From Cocleimonas sp. (GTDB lineage Bacteria; Pseudomonadota; Gammaproteobacteria; Thiotrichales; Thiotrichaceae): DNA of 19,720 nucleotides. Below are positions 1 through 6,819 of the stretch, one piece after another (position 1 is the first letter of the stretch; every line of letters starts with the position of its first letter). The notes under the pieces were generated by a model. That model was given only the letters and a program-made list of their open reading frames with translations. It was not told where the DNA came from and did not search any database. A program made the position numbers and the translations under genes. The DNA is taken from the NCBI GenBank assembly GCA_023145535.1, contig JAGLDQ010000115.1:1-19720 (forward strand), in the 5' to 3' direction.

Positions 1-83
1 ATCATCACCAAAAATACTGCCAAGACAATATCGTTACGTTGCGTTATTTTTATTAGAAAATCTTGGACGTTATCACTAAACAT
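1..83 (-). CDS. sctV: SctV (YscV/LcrD/FlhA family) export-gate protein, N-terminal fragment
   Basis: Partial gene cut by the left edge. Only 27 codons plus two bases are present. The product begins MFSDNVQDFL and continues ITQRNDIVLAVFLV, which is the cytoplasmic lead-in plus the start of the first membrane helix of SctV/FlhA proteins (the family has an R-x-D-[IL]-x-L-A motif at this place). SctV forms the nonameric export gate in the inner membrane of a type III secretion system. The start is fixed by an in-frame TAG directly before the ATG and by a Shine-Dalgarno-like GAAGG seven bases upstream (91-95 on the plus strand). It lies 55 bases after the STAS gene and follows the sctQRSTU cluster on the same strand, which supports the call. 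The identification rests on few residues, so the context carries part of the weight. Confidence 0.72.
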   Translation of the reverse strand, partial: MFSDNVQDFLIKITQRNDIVLAVFLVM

Positions 84-138
84 CTATAAGCCTTCAGGAA
101 GATAGTTCAAAGTTATATATAAAGTTTTTCCGTCTTCC

Positions 139-423
139 TTACGGGGTAATCAAGTTACCTAATCCAGCTGTATCTAACAACTGTCCAACATCCTTGCTGA
201 CATTTTTAAACTCTATATCATAATTATTATTACGCTGATCATTCAGTAAAACACACACAGCATCGGCGGATAAGTAAGTGCTTGCTTTCATATCCATAAT
301 CAAACGATCATTGATTGGGGATTCTATATCGGACAACACACCTTTTAGTTTAGATGCACTTTCAGCATCCACAGCACGATCAAAAGTAACAACCGTTGAA
401 TACACCGTTTCATGTACTTTCAT
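139..423 (-). CDS. STAS-domain protein (anti-sigma-factor-antagonist / RsbV-BtrV like)
   Basis: A 94-residue single STAS domain. The sequence follows the SpoIIAA/RsbV pattern: a beta strand (VVTFDRAVD, 11-19), then SASKL, then the strand IMDMKAST (42-49), YLSADAVCVLL at the usual phosphorylation loop (50-60), and the C-terminal FKNVSKDVGQLLDTAGL (72-88). Such proteins act by partner switching with an anti-sigma kinase and a PP2C phosphatase. In Bordetella the BtrU/V/W set controls T3SS activity. From remembered alignments, the Ser phosphorylated in RsbV (Ser56) and SpoIIAA (Ser58) falls on Ala53 here, flanked by Ser52 and Asp54. Phosphoregulation may therefore be lost or shifted. No kinase or phosphatase gene is in view. 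The gene sits 49 bases after the NfeD-like gene and just before sctV, so it is probably cotranscribed. An AGGA lies ten bases before the ATG. Confidence 0.82.
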   Translation of the reverse strand: MKVHETVYSTVVTFDRAVDAESASKLKGVLSDIESPINDRLIMDMKASTYLSADAVCVLLNDQRNNNYDIEFKNVSKDVGQLLDTAGLGNLITP

Positions 424-455
424 TTTTTATCAGTCCTTTGTCTTTTTCACTTGAT

Positions 456-478
456 TCATAAATCATCCTGATTTATGA
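456..478 (-). repeat. 10-bp perfect hairpin overlapping the nfeD-like stop codon
   Basis: TCATAAATCA (456-465) and its exact reverse complement TGATTTATGA (469-478) are separated by three bases. The stop codon of the NfeD-like gene lies inside one arm. There is no T-tract on the minus strand after it, so it is not a standard intrinsic terminator. It could set mRNA stability or translation between the NfeD-like and STAS genes. Confidence 0.55.
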
Positions 479-985
479 GCTATTTGTTGACTCATCTTCA
501 AATGCTTTCATTGCGCTCACCACGTATAAAACATCTTTTTTAACAGCCACTACCTTTACTCTGGTTCCTGCGACTAAATCATCACCTTGAACCCCCCAAG
601 TCTCACCTTTAAAAACAGCTTCACCCACGCCCTCTTTAATTTCTTTTTTTAATGTGATTTTTTGTCCTATTAATTGCTTTCCAGGATAAACTGCCAAAAC
701 ATTATCCGCGCCATTAAATAAAGACCTAACTAGTTGTAAAATAAACGGCCCTAGAAAGATGATAAGAAGCATAAAAACCAACTGCCAATACCAGCGCATC
801 GTATTATCTATCAACACGAACAGCCCTGTGATTCCTGCGGCGATACCAAACCACATGGAAAAATCATCTGGCAGGGAAATACGTTTAAGAAAACTAAAAC
901 CATCCGCTTCTTCCCTGAGCTTTCCAAGCTTTGGGTTCACATGATCAAAATAGGCATTGCGAATGGTTCGCCGTATGCCACTCAA
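473..985 (-). CDS. NfeD-like membrane protein with C-terminal OB-fold domain
   Basis: 170 residues from a TTG start. Two hydrophobic segments (about 43-60 and 65-88) are followed by a soluble domain (about 104-155) with the NfeD OB-fold pattern: G-x-A-x-F-K-G-E-T-W, then LVAGTRVKVVAVKKDVLYV. NfeD proteins are usually partners of SPFH/stomatin membrane proteins. None is visible here. The gene lies between sctU and the STAS gene on the same strand, so it may serve the secretion system. The start is uncertain. The frame stays open upstream to a TAA and encodes GDEKISELSDK before the TTG, with no standard start codon. An ATG at about 1014 lies in another frame and would join it only if the A6 run that follows were A7. 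The family call is fairly safe; the role is inference. Confidence 0.7.
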   Translation of the reverse strand: MSGIRRTIRNAYFDHVNPKLGKLREEADGFSFLKRISLPDDFSMWFGIAAGITGLFVLIDNTMRWYWQLVFMLLIIFLGPFILQLVRSLFNGADNVLAVYPGKQLIGQKITLKKEIKEGVGEAVFKGETWGVQGDDLVAGTRVKVVAVKKDVLYVVSAMKAFEDESTNSS

Positions 986-1172
986 TTTATCGGATAATTC
1001 GCTGATTTTTTCATCTCCAGATGATTTATTATTTTAGAATTTTAGTACGGGAGTTGCGCGCTCTTTGTATTTCAATATTATCCGTATTATCAAATACTCA
1101 TTAGCAACATGACCAGACTTGCCTGACCAAGCGTATCGTTATAAAGAGTTTAGGACTTAGAAAAAATACAAA

Positions 1173-2213
1173 CTACTCATTCGCCTGCTGAATCGCCTGT
1201 GCAGCACCTTCAATCGTTTCTGATGGAATATATTGATCAATCGTACCGTCATTGGCTAATTTCATAGCCAGATCTGGGTCTGCGACTATTTTTACGCGTT
1301 CTTTATTGGCAATTTCGATCATTTTAAAGCTCATTCTATTTTTACCAATAGCTAATAAAATAGGCAGAGGTAAGTCTTCATTATATTTTAGAGCCACCGC
1401 CAAGTTCATCCCGACAATAACGACTCTTGACTCCTTGACTTTCTTATTCAAATCCTGCTCTAGCATTTTGCGTTGTTCTTCTTTTCGCGCCCCTTTTACT
1501 TCAGGATCGCCCTCCTGACTTTTATATTCCCGTTTTACTTCATCCTTCGTCATGCGCTGATCTTTAGTAAACTGAGACTTTTGAAACATAAAATCGATGG
1601 CTGCCACAATAATAAGAATAGGGAGCAAAATCATGATTAATTTTTTTAGCAATGTCTGAAATACCAACATTTGGCATCTCACATCACATTGCGATATATC
1701 ATGCATATAATCTCGTATGCCCAATCGAACAACATAGACAATAATAATGCTCATACCCACAATTTTAATGATAGAAAATAGCGTCTTAATGATTTGCTTG
1801 ACGGAAAATATGCGGCCAAACCCTTTCATCGGGTCAATTTTTTCCCCTTTAGGAATAACGGGGTCAACTGAAAAGAGGATACCTGTCTGCAATACATTGC
1901 CCAAAATACCTGCTACCAACATCAATATTGCAAACGGTAAAATAATCGAATAGATCACCTTTGACATCACTTTATCGATCATATTATCCAGTGCTAGGGG
2001 GAAATCCATCGTGTAGATAAAAGAGATCGAAGTGAACACTTCTTTAATATTGATAAACATCGAGTCCCAGCCAAACCAGAAGTACATCACCGCAAACAAA
2101 AACATAAGCGTGGGTGCAAATTCTTCACTGCGAGCGACTTGGCCTTTTTTACGCGCTTCTTTCAGTTTTTGAGAGGTGGGTTCTTCCGTTTTGCTATCTT
2201 TATCCCCACTCAC
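1173..2213 (-). CDS. sctU: SctU (YscU/FlhB family) T3SS export-apparatus switch protein lacking NPTH
   Basis: 346 residues, normal family length. The N-terminus has the typical KTEEPTSQKLKEARKKGQVARS (7-28). Membrane segments lie at about 32-48, 86-108, 140-163 and 188-209. The linker is basic (KDQRMTKDEVKREYK), and the cytoplasmic domain contains LAVALKY (271-277), LPILLAIGKN and MIEIANKERVKIV. Family members normally self-cleave at N-P-T-H just before [IV]AVALKY. Here that position reads VGMN (267-270; bases 1404-1415), read directly from the DNA, so autocleavage as known cannot occur. The start is GTG, overlapping the sctT stop (GTGA), with AAAGGA seven bases upstream. In characterised systems SctU switches substrates from needle to translocators. 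Here it may be fixed in one state or switch without cleavage. Confidence 0.93.
   Translation of the reverse strand: MSGDKDSKTEEPTSQKLKEARKKGQVARSEEFAPTLMFLFAVMYFWFGWDSMFINIKEVFTSISFIYTMDFPLALDNMIDKVMSKVIYSIILPFAILMLVAGILGNVLQTGILFSVDPVIPKGEKIDPMKGFGRIFSVKQIIKTLFSIIKIVGMSIIIVYVVRLGIRDYMHDISQCDVRCQMLVFQTLLKKLIMILLPILIIVAAIDFMFQKSQFTKDQRMTKDEVKREYKSQEGDPEVKGARKEEQRKMLEQDLNKKVKESRVVIVGMNLAVALKYNEDLPLPILLAIGKNRMSFKMIEIANKERVKIVADPDLAMKLANDGTIDQYIPSETIEGAAQAIQQANE
1404..1415 (-). other. Degenerate autocleavage site of SctU (VGMN instead of NPTH)
   Basis: These four codons (GTC GGG ATG AAC) occupy the place of the invariant N-P-T-H tetrapeptide in YscU/SpaS/FlhB proteins. They are placed by the flanking conserved strand VVIV and the following LAVALKY. 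The Asn that cyclises and the Pro at the scissile bond are both absent. The reading frame is intact on both sides, so this is not a frameshift artefact. Confidence 0.85.
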
Positions 2214-3007
2214 TTCAGTATCCTTTCCAATATTTGAAATGAATCACTAAAATGAAGAAATTTCTCACGCATAAAATTAGCAATAAACGTAACGTAATAA
2301 ATCAATATCAACATACCCACCCCACTTTTAATCGGCATGGTCAAAAGGAAGACATTTAACTGGGGTACTTGTCGTGCAACGAACGCCGCGCCTATTTCAA
2401 TCAAATACATAACGGCAACGATTGGCCCAGCGATTAATGCGGCGGTATACATTAATAAATCCAATTGACGTAAAATAACCACTGACGAATCCCTATGAAA
2501 TTTTGGAAAAAAACTATCAATCGGCCATGTTTGGTAGCTTAGCAATAACACTTCATACAAAAGCAAAAAACCACCCGAAGCAAATAATAAAGTAACCGCC
2601 ATTAGGACTAATACATTACCCAGTGGCGAGGTCTGATCACTAATAACCGCTGCAAACTGCTCCGCGCTCATCGTTCCACGTTGCATATCAATAAAATAAC
2701 CAGCTGCACTCACCGCCCAAAATGGAATACTGAACATAAAACCCATCATAAAACCCAAAATCACTTCTTTAATGACAATGGTCAGAACGGGAAGCATTTC
2801 TACGGGTATGTCTTTCACCTGTTCGAGCGTCATCGGCACGGCCACAACCGATAACACCATTACAATACCATTTCGTGCCAACCCTGGGAGCGTGCTACTA
2901 CTGAGAAAAGGCATGACAAGAAAAGCCCCCAGAATTCGGGGTACGGTAAGCGTCCAAGCAAATAACCAGAACTCACCTTCTTCTAAAATAAATAATCCAT
3001 TATCCAT
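2210..3007 (-). CDS. sctT: SctT (YscT/SpaR/FliR family) T3SS export-apparatus protein
   Basis: 265 residues, very hydrophobic, with about six membrane-type segments. Family signatures are present: PRILGAFLVMPFLSSSTLPGLARNG (24-48 region), EVILGFMMGFMFSIPFWAVSAAGYFIDMQRG and ISDQTSPLGNVL. SctT is part of the SctR5-S4-T1 export core in the inner membrane. The gene begins five bases after sctS and its stop overlaps the GTG of sctU, a tight operon arrangement suggesting translational coupling. No strong Shine-Dalgarno is seen before its ATG. There is no sign of damage. Confidence 0.95.
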   Translation of the reverse strand: MDNGLFILEEGEFWLFAWTLTVPRILGAFLVMPFLSSSTLPGLARNGIVMVLSVVAVPMTLEQVKDIPVEMLPVLTIVIKEVILGFMMGFMFSIPFWAVSAAGYFIDMQRGTMSAEQFAAVISDQTSPLGNVLVLMAVTLLFASGGFLLLYEVLLLSYQTWPIDSFFPKFHRDSSVVILRQLDLLMYTAALIAGPIVAVMYLIEIGAAFVARQVPQLNVFLLTMPIKSGVGMLILIYYVTFIANFMREKFLHFSDSFQILERILK

Positions 3008-3012
3008 AAGTA

Positions 3013-3285
3013 TTATTTTTTCGGTAAACGAGGAAACTCATTAAAGACATTGATCGTAAAATCATACAATTCAGACCCTAATGTCTGTACAGTAAAAGCA
3101 ATTGCTAACATCACTGCCACCAATTTAAAGGCATGCGGCAATGTTTGTTCCTGTATCGAAGTCAATGCTTGAAACAGACTAACAATCAACCCGACAATGG
3201 TTGCTGCTATTAAAACGGGCAATGATAAATACAACACTAATTGCATTGCTTGTGAGGTAAGGTGGACAATAATTTCTTGTGACAT
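3013..3285 (-). CDS. sctS: SctS (YscS/SpaQ/FliQ family) T3SS export-apparatus protein
   Basis: 90 residues from the ATG at 3285, the usual length. The frame extends 16 codons further to a TTG, but MSQEIIVHLTSQAMQLVLYL matches where family members begin, so the ATG is preferred. Two membrane helices flank the conserved loop, with SLPVLIAATIVGLIVSLFQALTSIQEQTLP in the first half and FKLVAVMLAIAFTVQTLG in the second. SctS is the four-copy component of the export core. It is separated from sctR by about 130 bases that contain a hairpin, the largest gap inside the sctQ-U run. No clear ribosome site precedes the ATG. Confidence 0.94.
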   Translation of the reverse strand: MSQEIIVHLTSQAMQLVLYLSLPVLIAATIVGLIVSLFQALTSIQEQTLPHAFKLVAVMLAIAFTVQTLGSELYDFTINVFNEFPRLPKK

Positions 3286-3354
3286 GATTTTTATTATTAA
3301 TTGAGTAGAGTCGATGCAGCCGTAAGAAGCCAAGCATAGACGGTGCTAAAATTT

Positions 3355-3380
3355 GGTCGGTGACATAAATTTTACCGACC
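3355..3380 (-). repeat. 7-bp inverted repeat (hairpin) between sctR and sctS
   Basis: GGTCGGT (3355-3361) and ACCGACC (3374-3380) form a GC-rich perfect stem with a 12-base loop inside the only sizeable gap of the sctQRSTU run. On the minus strand it is followed by AAATTTTAGC, a weak U-run. It may be a partial terminator, an attenuator or an mRNA processing site that adjusts sctS-T-U levels relative to sctQ-R. Confidence 0.5.
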
Positions 3381-3416
3381 CTAGACTAAGTTAAGCGGTG
3401 ATAGGTACACGCATAA

Positions 3417-4073
3417 CTACTGATAACTTAAAATAAGCCCATGCACCAAACGCACCCAGCCATCGACTAAAACAAATAACAACACTTTAAAAGGCAACGA
3501 AATGATAATAGGTGATACCATAATCATGCCCATTGAGATCAAAATATTGGAAATAATCAGATCAATGATAATAAAGGGCAGATAAAGCAAGAACCCGATC
3601 TGAAATGCCGAAGTTAACTCACTGATTAAAAAGGCAGGCACCAGTATTAATAAATTATCTCGACTTACCTTGTCAGCATATTTTTTAGGCCATATTTTTT
3701 TAGTTGTCTGCACAAAAAAGTTACGCTCATGCTCACTAGAATGCTTAATTAAGAACATCTTAAAAGGGATAAACGCATCCTCAATGGCAGGTTGCAACTC
3801 TGGATTTTTTATATCCTCAAAAGCGACATCATGGCTATTGAAACGCTCCTGTGCCTCCATTAATACGGGTGCCATGACATAGATAGAAAGAATAATAGCC
3901 AATCCATTAATCGCCAAATTTGGCGGGGCTTGTTGCAACCCCAGCGCACTACGCACCATATGAATGACAATCACTATTTTTACAAAAGAGGTCGTTAATA
4001 TAGCGATAAAGGGCGCTAAACCCAGCAAGGTTAAAGCACTAATCAGGACAATGGGATTCGGAAAACTATCCAT
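3417..4073 (-). CDS. sctR: SctR (YscR/SpaP/FliP family) T3SS export-apparatus protein
   Basis: 218 residues, full length. Signatures are TLLGLAPFIAILTTSFVKIVIV near the N-terminus, LGLQQAPPNLAINGLAIILS, the soluble loop PFKMFLIKHSSEHER, then LLILVPAFLISELTSAFQIGF and IISMGMIMVSPIIISLPFKVLLF-like membrane helices at the C-terminus. Five copies form the base of the export pore. The ATG overlaps the end of sctQ by eight bases (ATGGATAG), so the two are translationally linked. No anomalies are seen. Confidence 0.96.
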   Translation of the reverse strand: MDSFPNPIVLISALTLLGLAPFIAILTTSFVKIVIVIHMVRSALGLQQAPPNLAINGLAIILSIYVMAPVLMEAQERFNSHDVAFEDIKNPELQPAIEDAFIPFKMFLIKHSSEHERNFFVQTTKKIWPKKYADKVSRDNLLILVPAFLISELTSAFQIGFLLYLPFIIIDLIISNILISMGMIMVSPIIISLPFKVLLFVLVDGWVRLVHGLILSYQ

Positions 4074-4332
4074 TGGTATTTATTCCAAATAAAGAAATAA
4101 TACGCACACCCACTTTGCCATTAATATCAACTAACTCACCCGTACCAATCACACGGTTTTGTGAACGTATTTTTACTATCTCAGCAAAAGGCTTTTCTAA
4201 ATTAATCACATAGCCTGAAGTCAAACTTTCAACTTGATTAAATGGCAACACCAATTCACCAATATCAAAAGTTAGTTTCACGGGTAAATCCCCCATATTC
4301 GCAACATTATCATCACGGTTTTCATCTGACAT
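4066..4332 (-). CDS. Probable internally initiated SctQ-C (SpoA-domain-only form)
   Basis: An in-frame ATG at codon 257 of sctQ is preceded by AGGGG (4341-4345 on the plus strand) with eight bases of spacing, a good ribosome-binding site in the middle of a gene. Starting there gives an 88-residue product holding just the linker and the SpoA domain. YscQ, SpaO and SsaQ are known to make such a short form, which assembles with full-length SctQ. The site is seen in the sequence; that it is used is inferred. Confidence 0.6.
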   Translation of the reverse strand: MSDENRDDNVANMGDLPVKLTFDIGELVLPFNQVESLTSGYVINLEKPFAEIVKIRSQNRVIGTGELVDINGKVGVRIISLFGINTNG

Positions 4333-5100
4333 TTTTCTTACCCCTGTCATAACGGTTAATTTACTATCTTCTGCCCGCGCACTAAAGCGCTCCCCTGAAA
4401 CAAGGCGAATGGATAGTTCATGATTTATTAATTTTTCGGCTGATTCCAAGAGAATGACATCAGCAACCTCTAGTTGATGCAGTTCTAAAATCGATAACGC
4501 CGCTGTCCCCGCTTCAAAAAACAACCACGTAAACTGACTTTGCCACTCATGCAGATAAAGATAGGATGGCCACCGCGCAATCAGATCTTCTGCCACGGGT
4601 TGTAATTTTTTATTCATCACCAATATGGCATCTATTTGGCGCGTTTGACTTTCCTTCACTTTGAAAACGATGGAATAATCATTAATATCGCTGGGCTTTA
4701 TTTTAAGAAAATTCAGCACCCTAATTTTCACCCCTAAATTAGCAACAATAGTCGACAACAAGGGTTCAAGTGCCGTTTCCAGCAATTCAGCTCTAAGATC
4801 TAAAGGAAGACTTTTTAATTTGTTTTCAGTAATATACGTTCTAATGCGCTCAACAAGCGGCCATGAAGAAAGCCATAGCGCGGCAGGAACGCCTTCAATC
4901 TCTATGAGTAAACCAACCGATTTTTCAGTGACATCTGGCAATTCTGAACGGATAAAAACCTGATAGGAAGCGCTCTGATCTTGTAAGGTAAACTCGATAT
5001 ACTGTGTTTTGGGCGCAATGAAGTTCTTCCAAGAAACCAGTTCTTCACTACCATAGCGTCGCAGATTGATTTTTTTATAGTTATTATTACGCAATATCAT
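4066..5100 (-). CDS. sctQ: SctQ (YscQ/SpaO/FliN-like) cytoplasmic C-ring component
   Basis: 344 residues. The first 250 are divergent, as is usual for SctQ. The C-terminal SpoA/FliN domain (about 268-340) is clear: LPVKLTFDIGELVLPFNQVESL, then GYVINL, VIGTGELVDINGKVGVRI. SctQ builds the sorting platform under the injectisome. It is the first gene of the visible run on this strand. About 220 bases with no recognised gene separate it from the upstream glycosyltransferase gene, so a promoter there is likely, though I could not identify one. No sctN, sctO or sctP, which often precede sctQ, is present in the window. The ATG at 5100 has only a weak purine-rich leader. Confidence 0.88.
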   Translation of the reverse strand: MILRNNNYKKINLRRYGSEELVSWKNFIAPKTQYIEFTLQDQSASYQVFIRSELPDVTEKSVGLLIEIEGVPAALWLSSWPLVERIRTYITENKLKSLPLDLRAELLETALEPLLSTIVANLGVKIRVLNFLKIKPSDINDYSIVFKVKESQTRQIDAILVMNKKLQPVAEDLIARWPSYLYLHEWQSQFTWLFFEAGTAALSILELHQLEVADVILLESAEKLINHELSIRLVSGERFSARAEDSKLTVMTGVRKMSDENRDDNVANMGDLPVKLTFDIGELVLPFNQVESLTSGYVINLEKPFAEIVKIRSQNRVIGTGELVDINGKVGVRIISLFGINTNG

Positions 5101-5319
5101 TTTTTGCCCGCATAAGCTCGCTGGGAATCTAATTTTAGATAATTACTTTATTATCGATATTAGGCAAAAACATTCAGACAAAGCGTTGGTATAAACCTTT
5201 ACTCACTCCATCTAATCTAAAGCTTAAGACTCAATTAGATGAAGCTGAAAGCGGGTTGCGATCATCTCACCGTCTTTAAATTGATGAAATAGCTCGCAAG
5301 GGAATTAATCTAGACCCAT

Positions 5320-6570
5320 TCACATTTCTTTATTCGCCCTTAATAAAACGTGAACCCAGCACACACCCGCCTCTGTCTTACGGCTGGTATAGAGGTTCTC
5401 AACGGTAAAATTATATTTTTCTGATTGATAAGTCGAACGATGGGATGCATTCATATAAATATCTAAAAATGAATTCTCATTCCAGTAACTTTTATGATTG
5501 GGATCTTGGAATGCTCCTCGTCCATCCGTACTTGGCACCTGAATGTCGATCGTTGCCCCTTGTTTTAGCACTCTATAAATTTGCTCCAACGTATAATGCT
5601 TATCCTCTATAAACTGAATAAAATCAACACAACGCATTATATCAACACTGCTTTCATCAAACTGTTCAAGCCCCTCTTTGTTAAAGTCAATCACATAGTC
5701 AACGCCATCATAAGGATAAATATCGATACCTTTGAAACCAAAAGTTTTACCCGTACCACAGCCTAGATCCAGACGAACTTCAGGGAAGTATTTATCGCGC
5801 ACACTTGCCATTTTTTCTTGCAAATCACCGTTCTTGTCACTTGTCCATGTATTGTCACCCCAACGATATAGATAGAGCATCTTAGGAATATGGACTATTT
5901 TTGAATGCAGGAACATACGTAAAATAACGTCATAATCATCGGCATAGATTAAAGTATCATCGTAGCCACCAAGTTCAAATAAAGTAGCCGCGCGAAAGGC
6001 TCTAACATGATTTGGCATAAGCTCCCAATAATGTGAATTATCCATGGGTAACTGCGGCTCACTTCCATAGAAATCGGGTTGTAGACCTTCTTGGTATTTC
6101 TGTCCTTGATATTCTGTTTCCCGATACTCCCAATAAGGTGCCTCATAAAGATGACATACCCCCTCATCGGTTACTTCGGTACAATTTGAATAAGTCATTC
6201 CTGCATCAGGGTTTGCTTTAAAGGCTTTAACAACCTCTTGCAAGCAATGGTTTGTTAACCGATCATCATGATCAAGTTCAATTAGGTATTCCCCCTTGCT
6301 GCGCTCTGTACAACGCTTTTTCATTTTACCTATATTGCCACAGTTATCAAAAAAGAATAATTTGATACGCTCGTCTTTTTCCTGCATTTTTTCTAAAATT
6401 TTACGTGTTTTTAACTCTGAACCATCATCACAAATAATCCATTCCCAGTTTTTATATTTCTGAGATTTAACCGACTTATAGACTGCTTTTATTAGCTCTT
6501 TTTTAGTGTTATAGGTTGGTGTGAAAATTGATACCAACCCTTTTTTATAATCACGCACATCAGTCACCAC
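5320..6570 (-). CDS. GT2-family glycosyltransferase fused to a SAM-dependent methyltransferase-like domain
   Basis: 416 residues, two domains. The N-terminal part (about 11-240) is a GT-A family 2 transferase: VSIFTPTYNTKKEL (13-26), CDDGS (47-51), the DHDD metal-site motif (100-103) and DDYDVILRMF (211-220). The C-terminal part (about 262-412) starts with the SAM-binding LDLGCGTGKTFG (267-278), then GIDIYPYDGVDYVIDF and a class-I methyltransferase layout (IYRVLKQGATIDIQVPS). It would transfer a sugar and may O-methylate it. It has no membrane segment, so it acts in the cytosol. The start is GTG; a second GTG directly after it has the better spacing (seven bases) to GGGAG. It lies downstream of the collagen-like gene on the same strand but beyond that gene's terminator, which suggests a functional rather than cotranscribed link. 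Confidence 0.85.
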   Translation of the reverse strand: MVTDVRDYKKGLVSIFTPTYNTKKELIKAVYKSVKSQKYKNWEWIICDDGSELKTRKILEKMQEKDERIKLFFFDNCGNIGKMKKRCTERSKGEYLIELDHDDRLTNHCLQEVVKAFKANPDAGMTYSNCTEVTDEGVCHLYEAPYWEYRETEYQGQKYQEGLQPDFYGSEPQLPMDNSHYWELMPNHVRAFRAATLFELGGYDDTLIYADDYDVILRMFLHSKIVHIPKMLYLYRWGDNTWTSDKNGDLQEKMASVRDKYFPEVRLDLGCGTGKTFGFKGIDIYPYDGVDYVIDFNKEGLEQFDESSVDIMRCVDFIQFIEDKHYTLEQIYRVLKQGATIDIQVPSTDGRGAFQDPNHKSYWNENSFLDIYMNASHRSTYQSEKYNFTVENLYTSRKTEAGVCWVHVLLRANKEM

Positions 6571-6719
6571 TATTCTCCCTGTACATATTTTAATTTATAT
6601 TGACCTTAATTATGCGCTACCTTCATCGCTTGCTTCAGTAAATACTCTACCAAACAACCCACTTATCTGATGAAATAACAGACTATCAAACGTTTTATTT
6701 GAAAAGACAACCCATAAAA

Positions 6720-6747
6720 AAACCCATCTTCGCAAGAAGATGGGTTT
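6720..6747 (-). terminator. Intrinsic terminator after the collagen-like gene
   Basis: A 12-bp perfect stem (AAACCCATCTTC / GAAGATGGGTTT) with a four-base loop. On the minus strand it is followed by a run of T residues (the A-run at 6714-6722 on the plus strand). It lies 73 bases past the stop of the collagen-like gene and ends that transcript before the glycosyltransferase gene. Confidence 0.9.
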
Positions 6748-6819
6748 CTCAGCTAATTAACAAAAATCATTAGCTCTTTTGAAGTTAGCTGATAAAAGCC
6801 TTCTTCTGGATAGGTCGGA

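Noticed and set aside
54..54. Asp54 of the STAS protein as a phosphomimetic at the acceptor position
   Set aside because: The coordinates here refer to the residue. Alignment to remembered RsbV Ser56 and SpoIIAA Ser58 places the acceptor on Ala53, one residue earlier, so the phosphomimetic reading was dropped.
3286..3333. Sixteen-codon N-terminal extension of sctS from a TTG
   Set aside because: SctS proteins start at the ATG position (MSQEIIVHLT), and the extension has no family-like sequence.
5218..5300. Minus-strand stretch reading FHQFKDGEMIATRFQLHL and ending in a stop, upstream of sctQ
   Set aside because: It looked like a possible remnant of a T3SS gene such as sctP, but it is under 30 codons, has a stop just upstream and no start signal. 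Too short to support.
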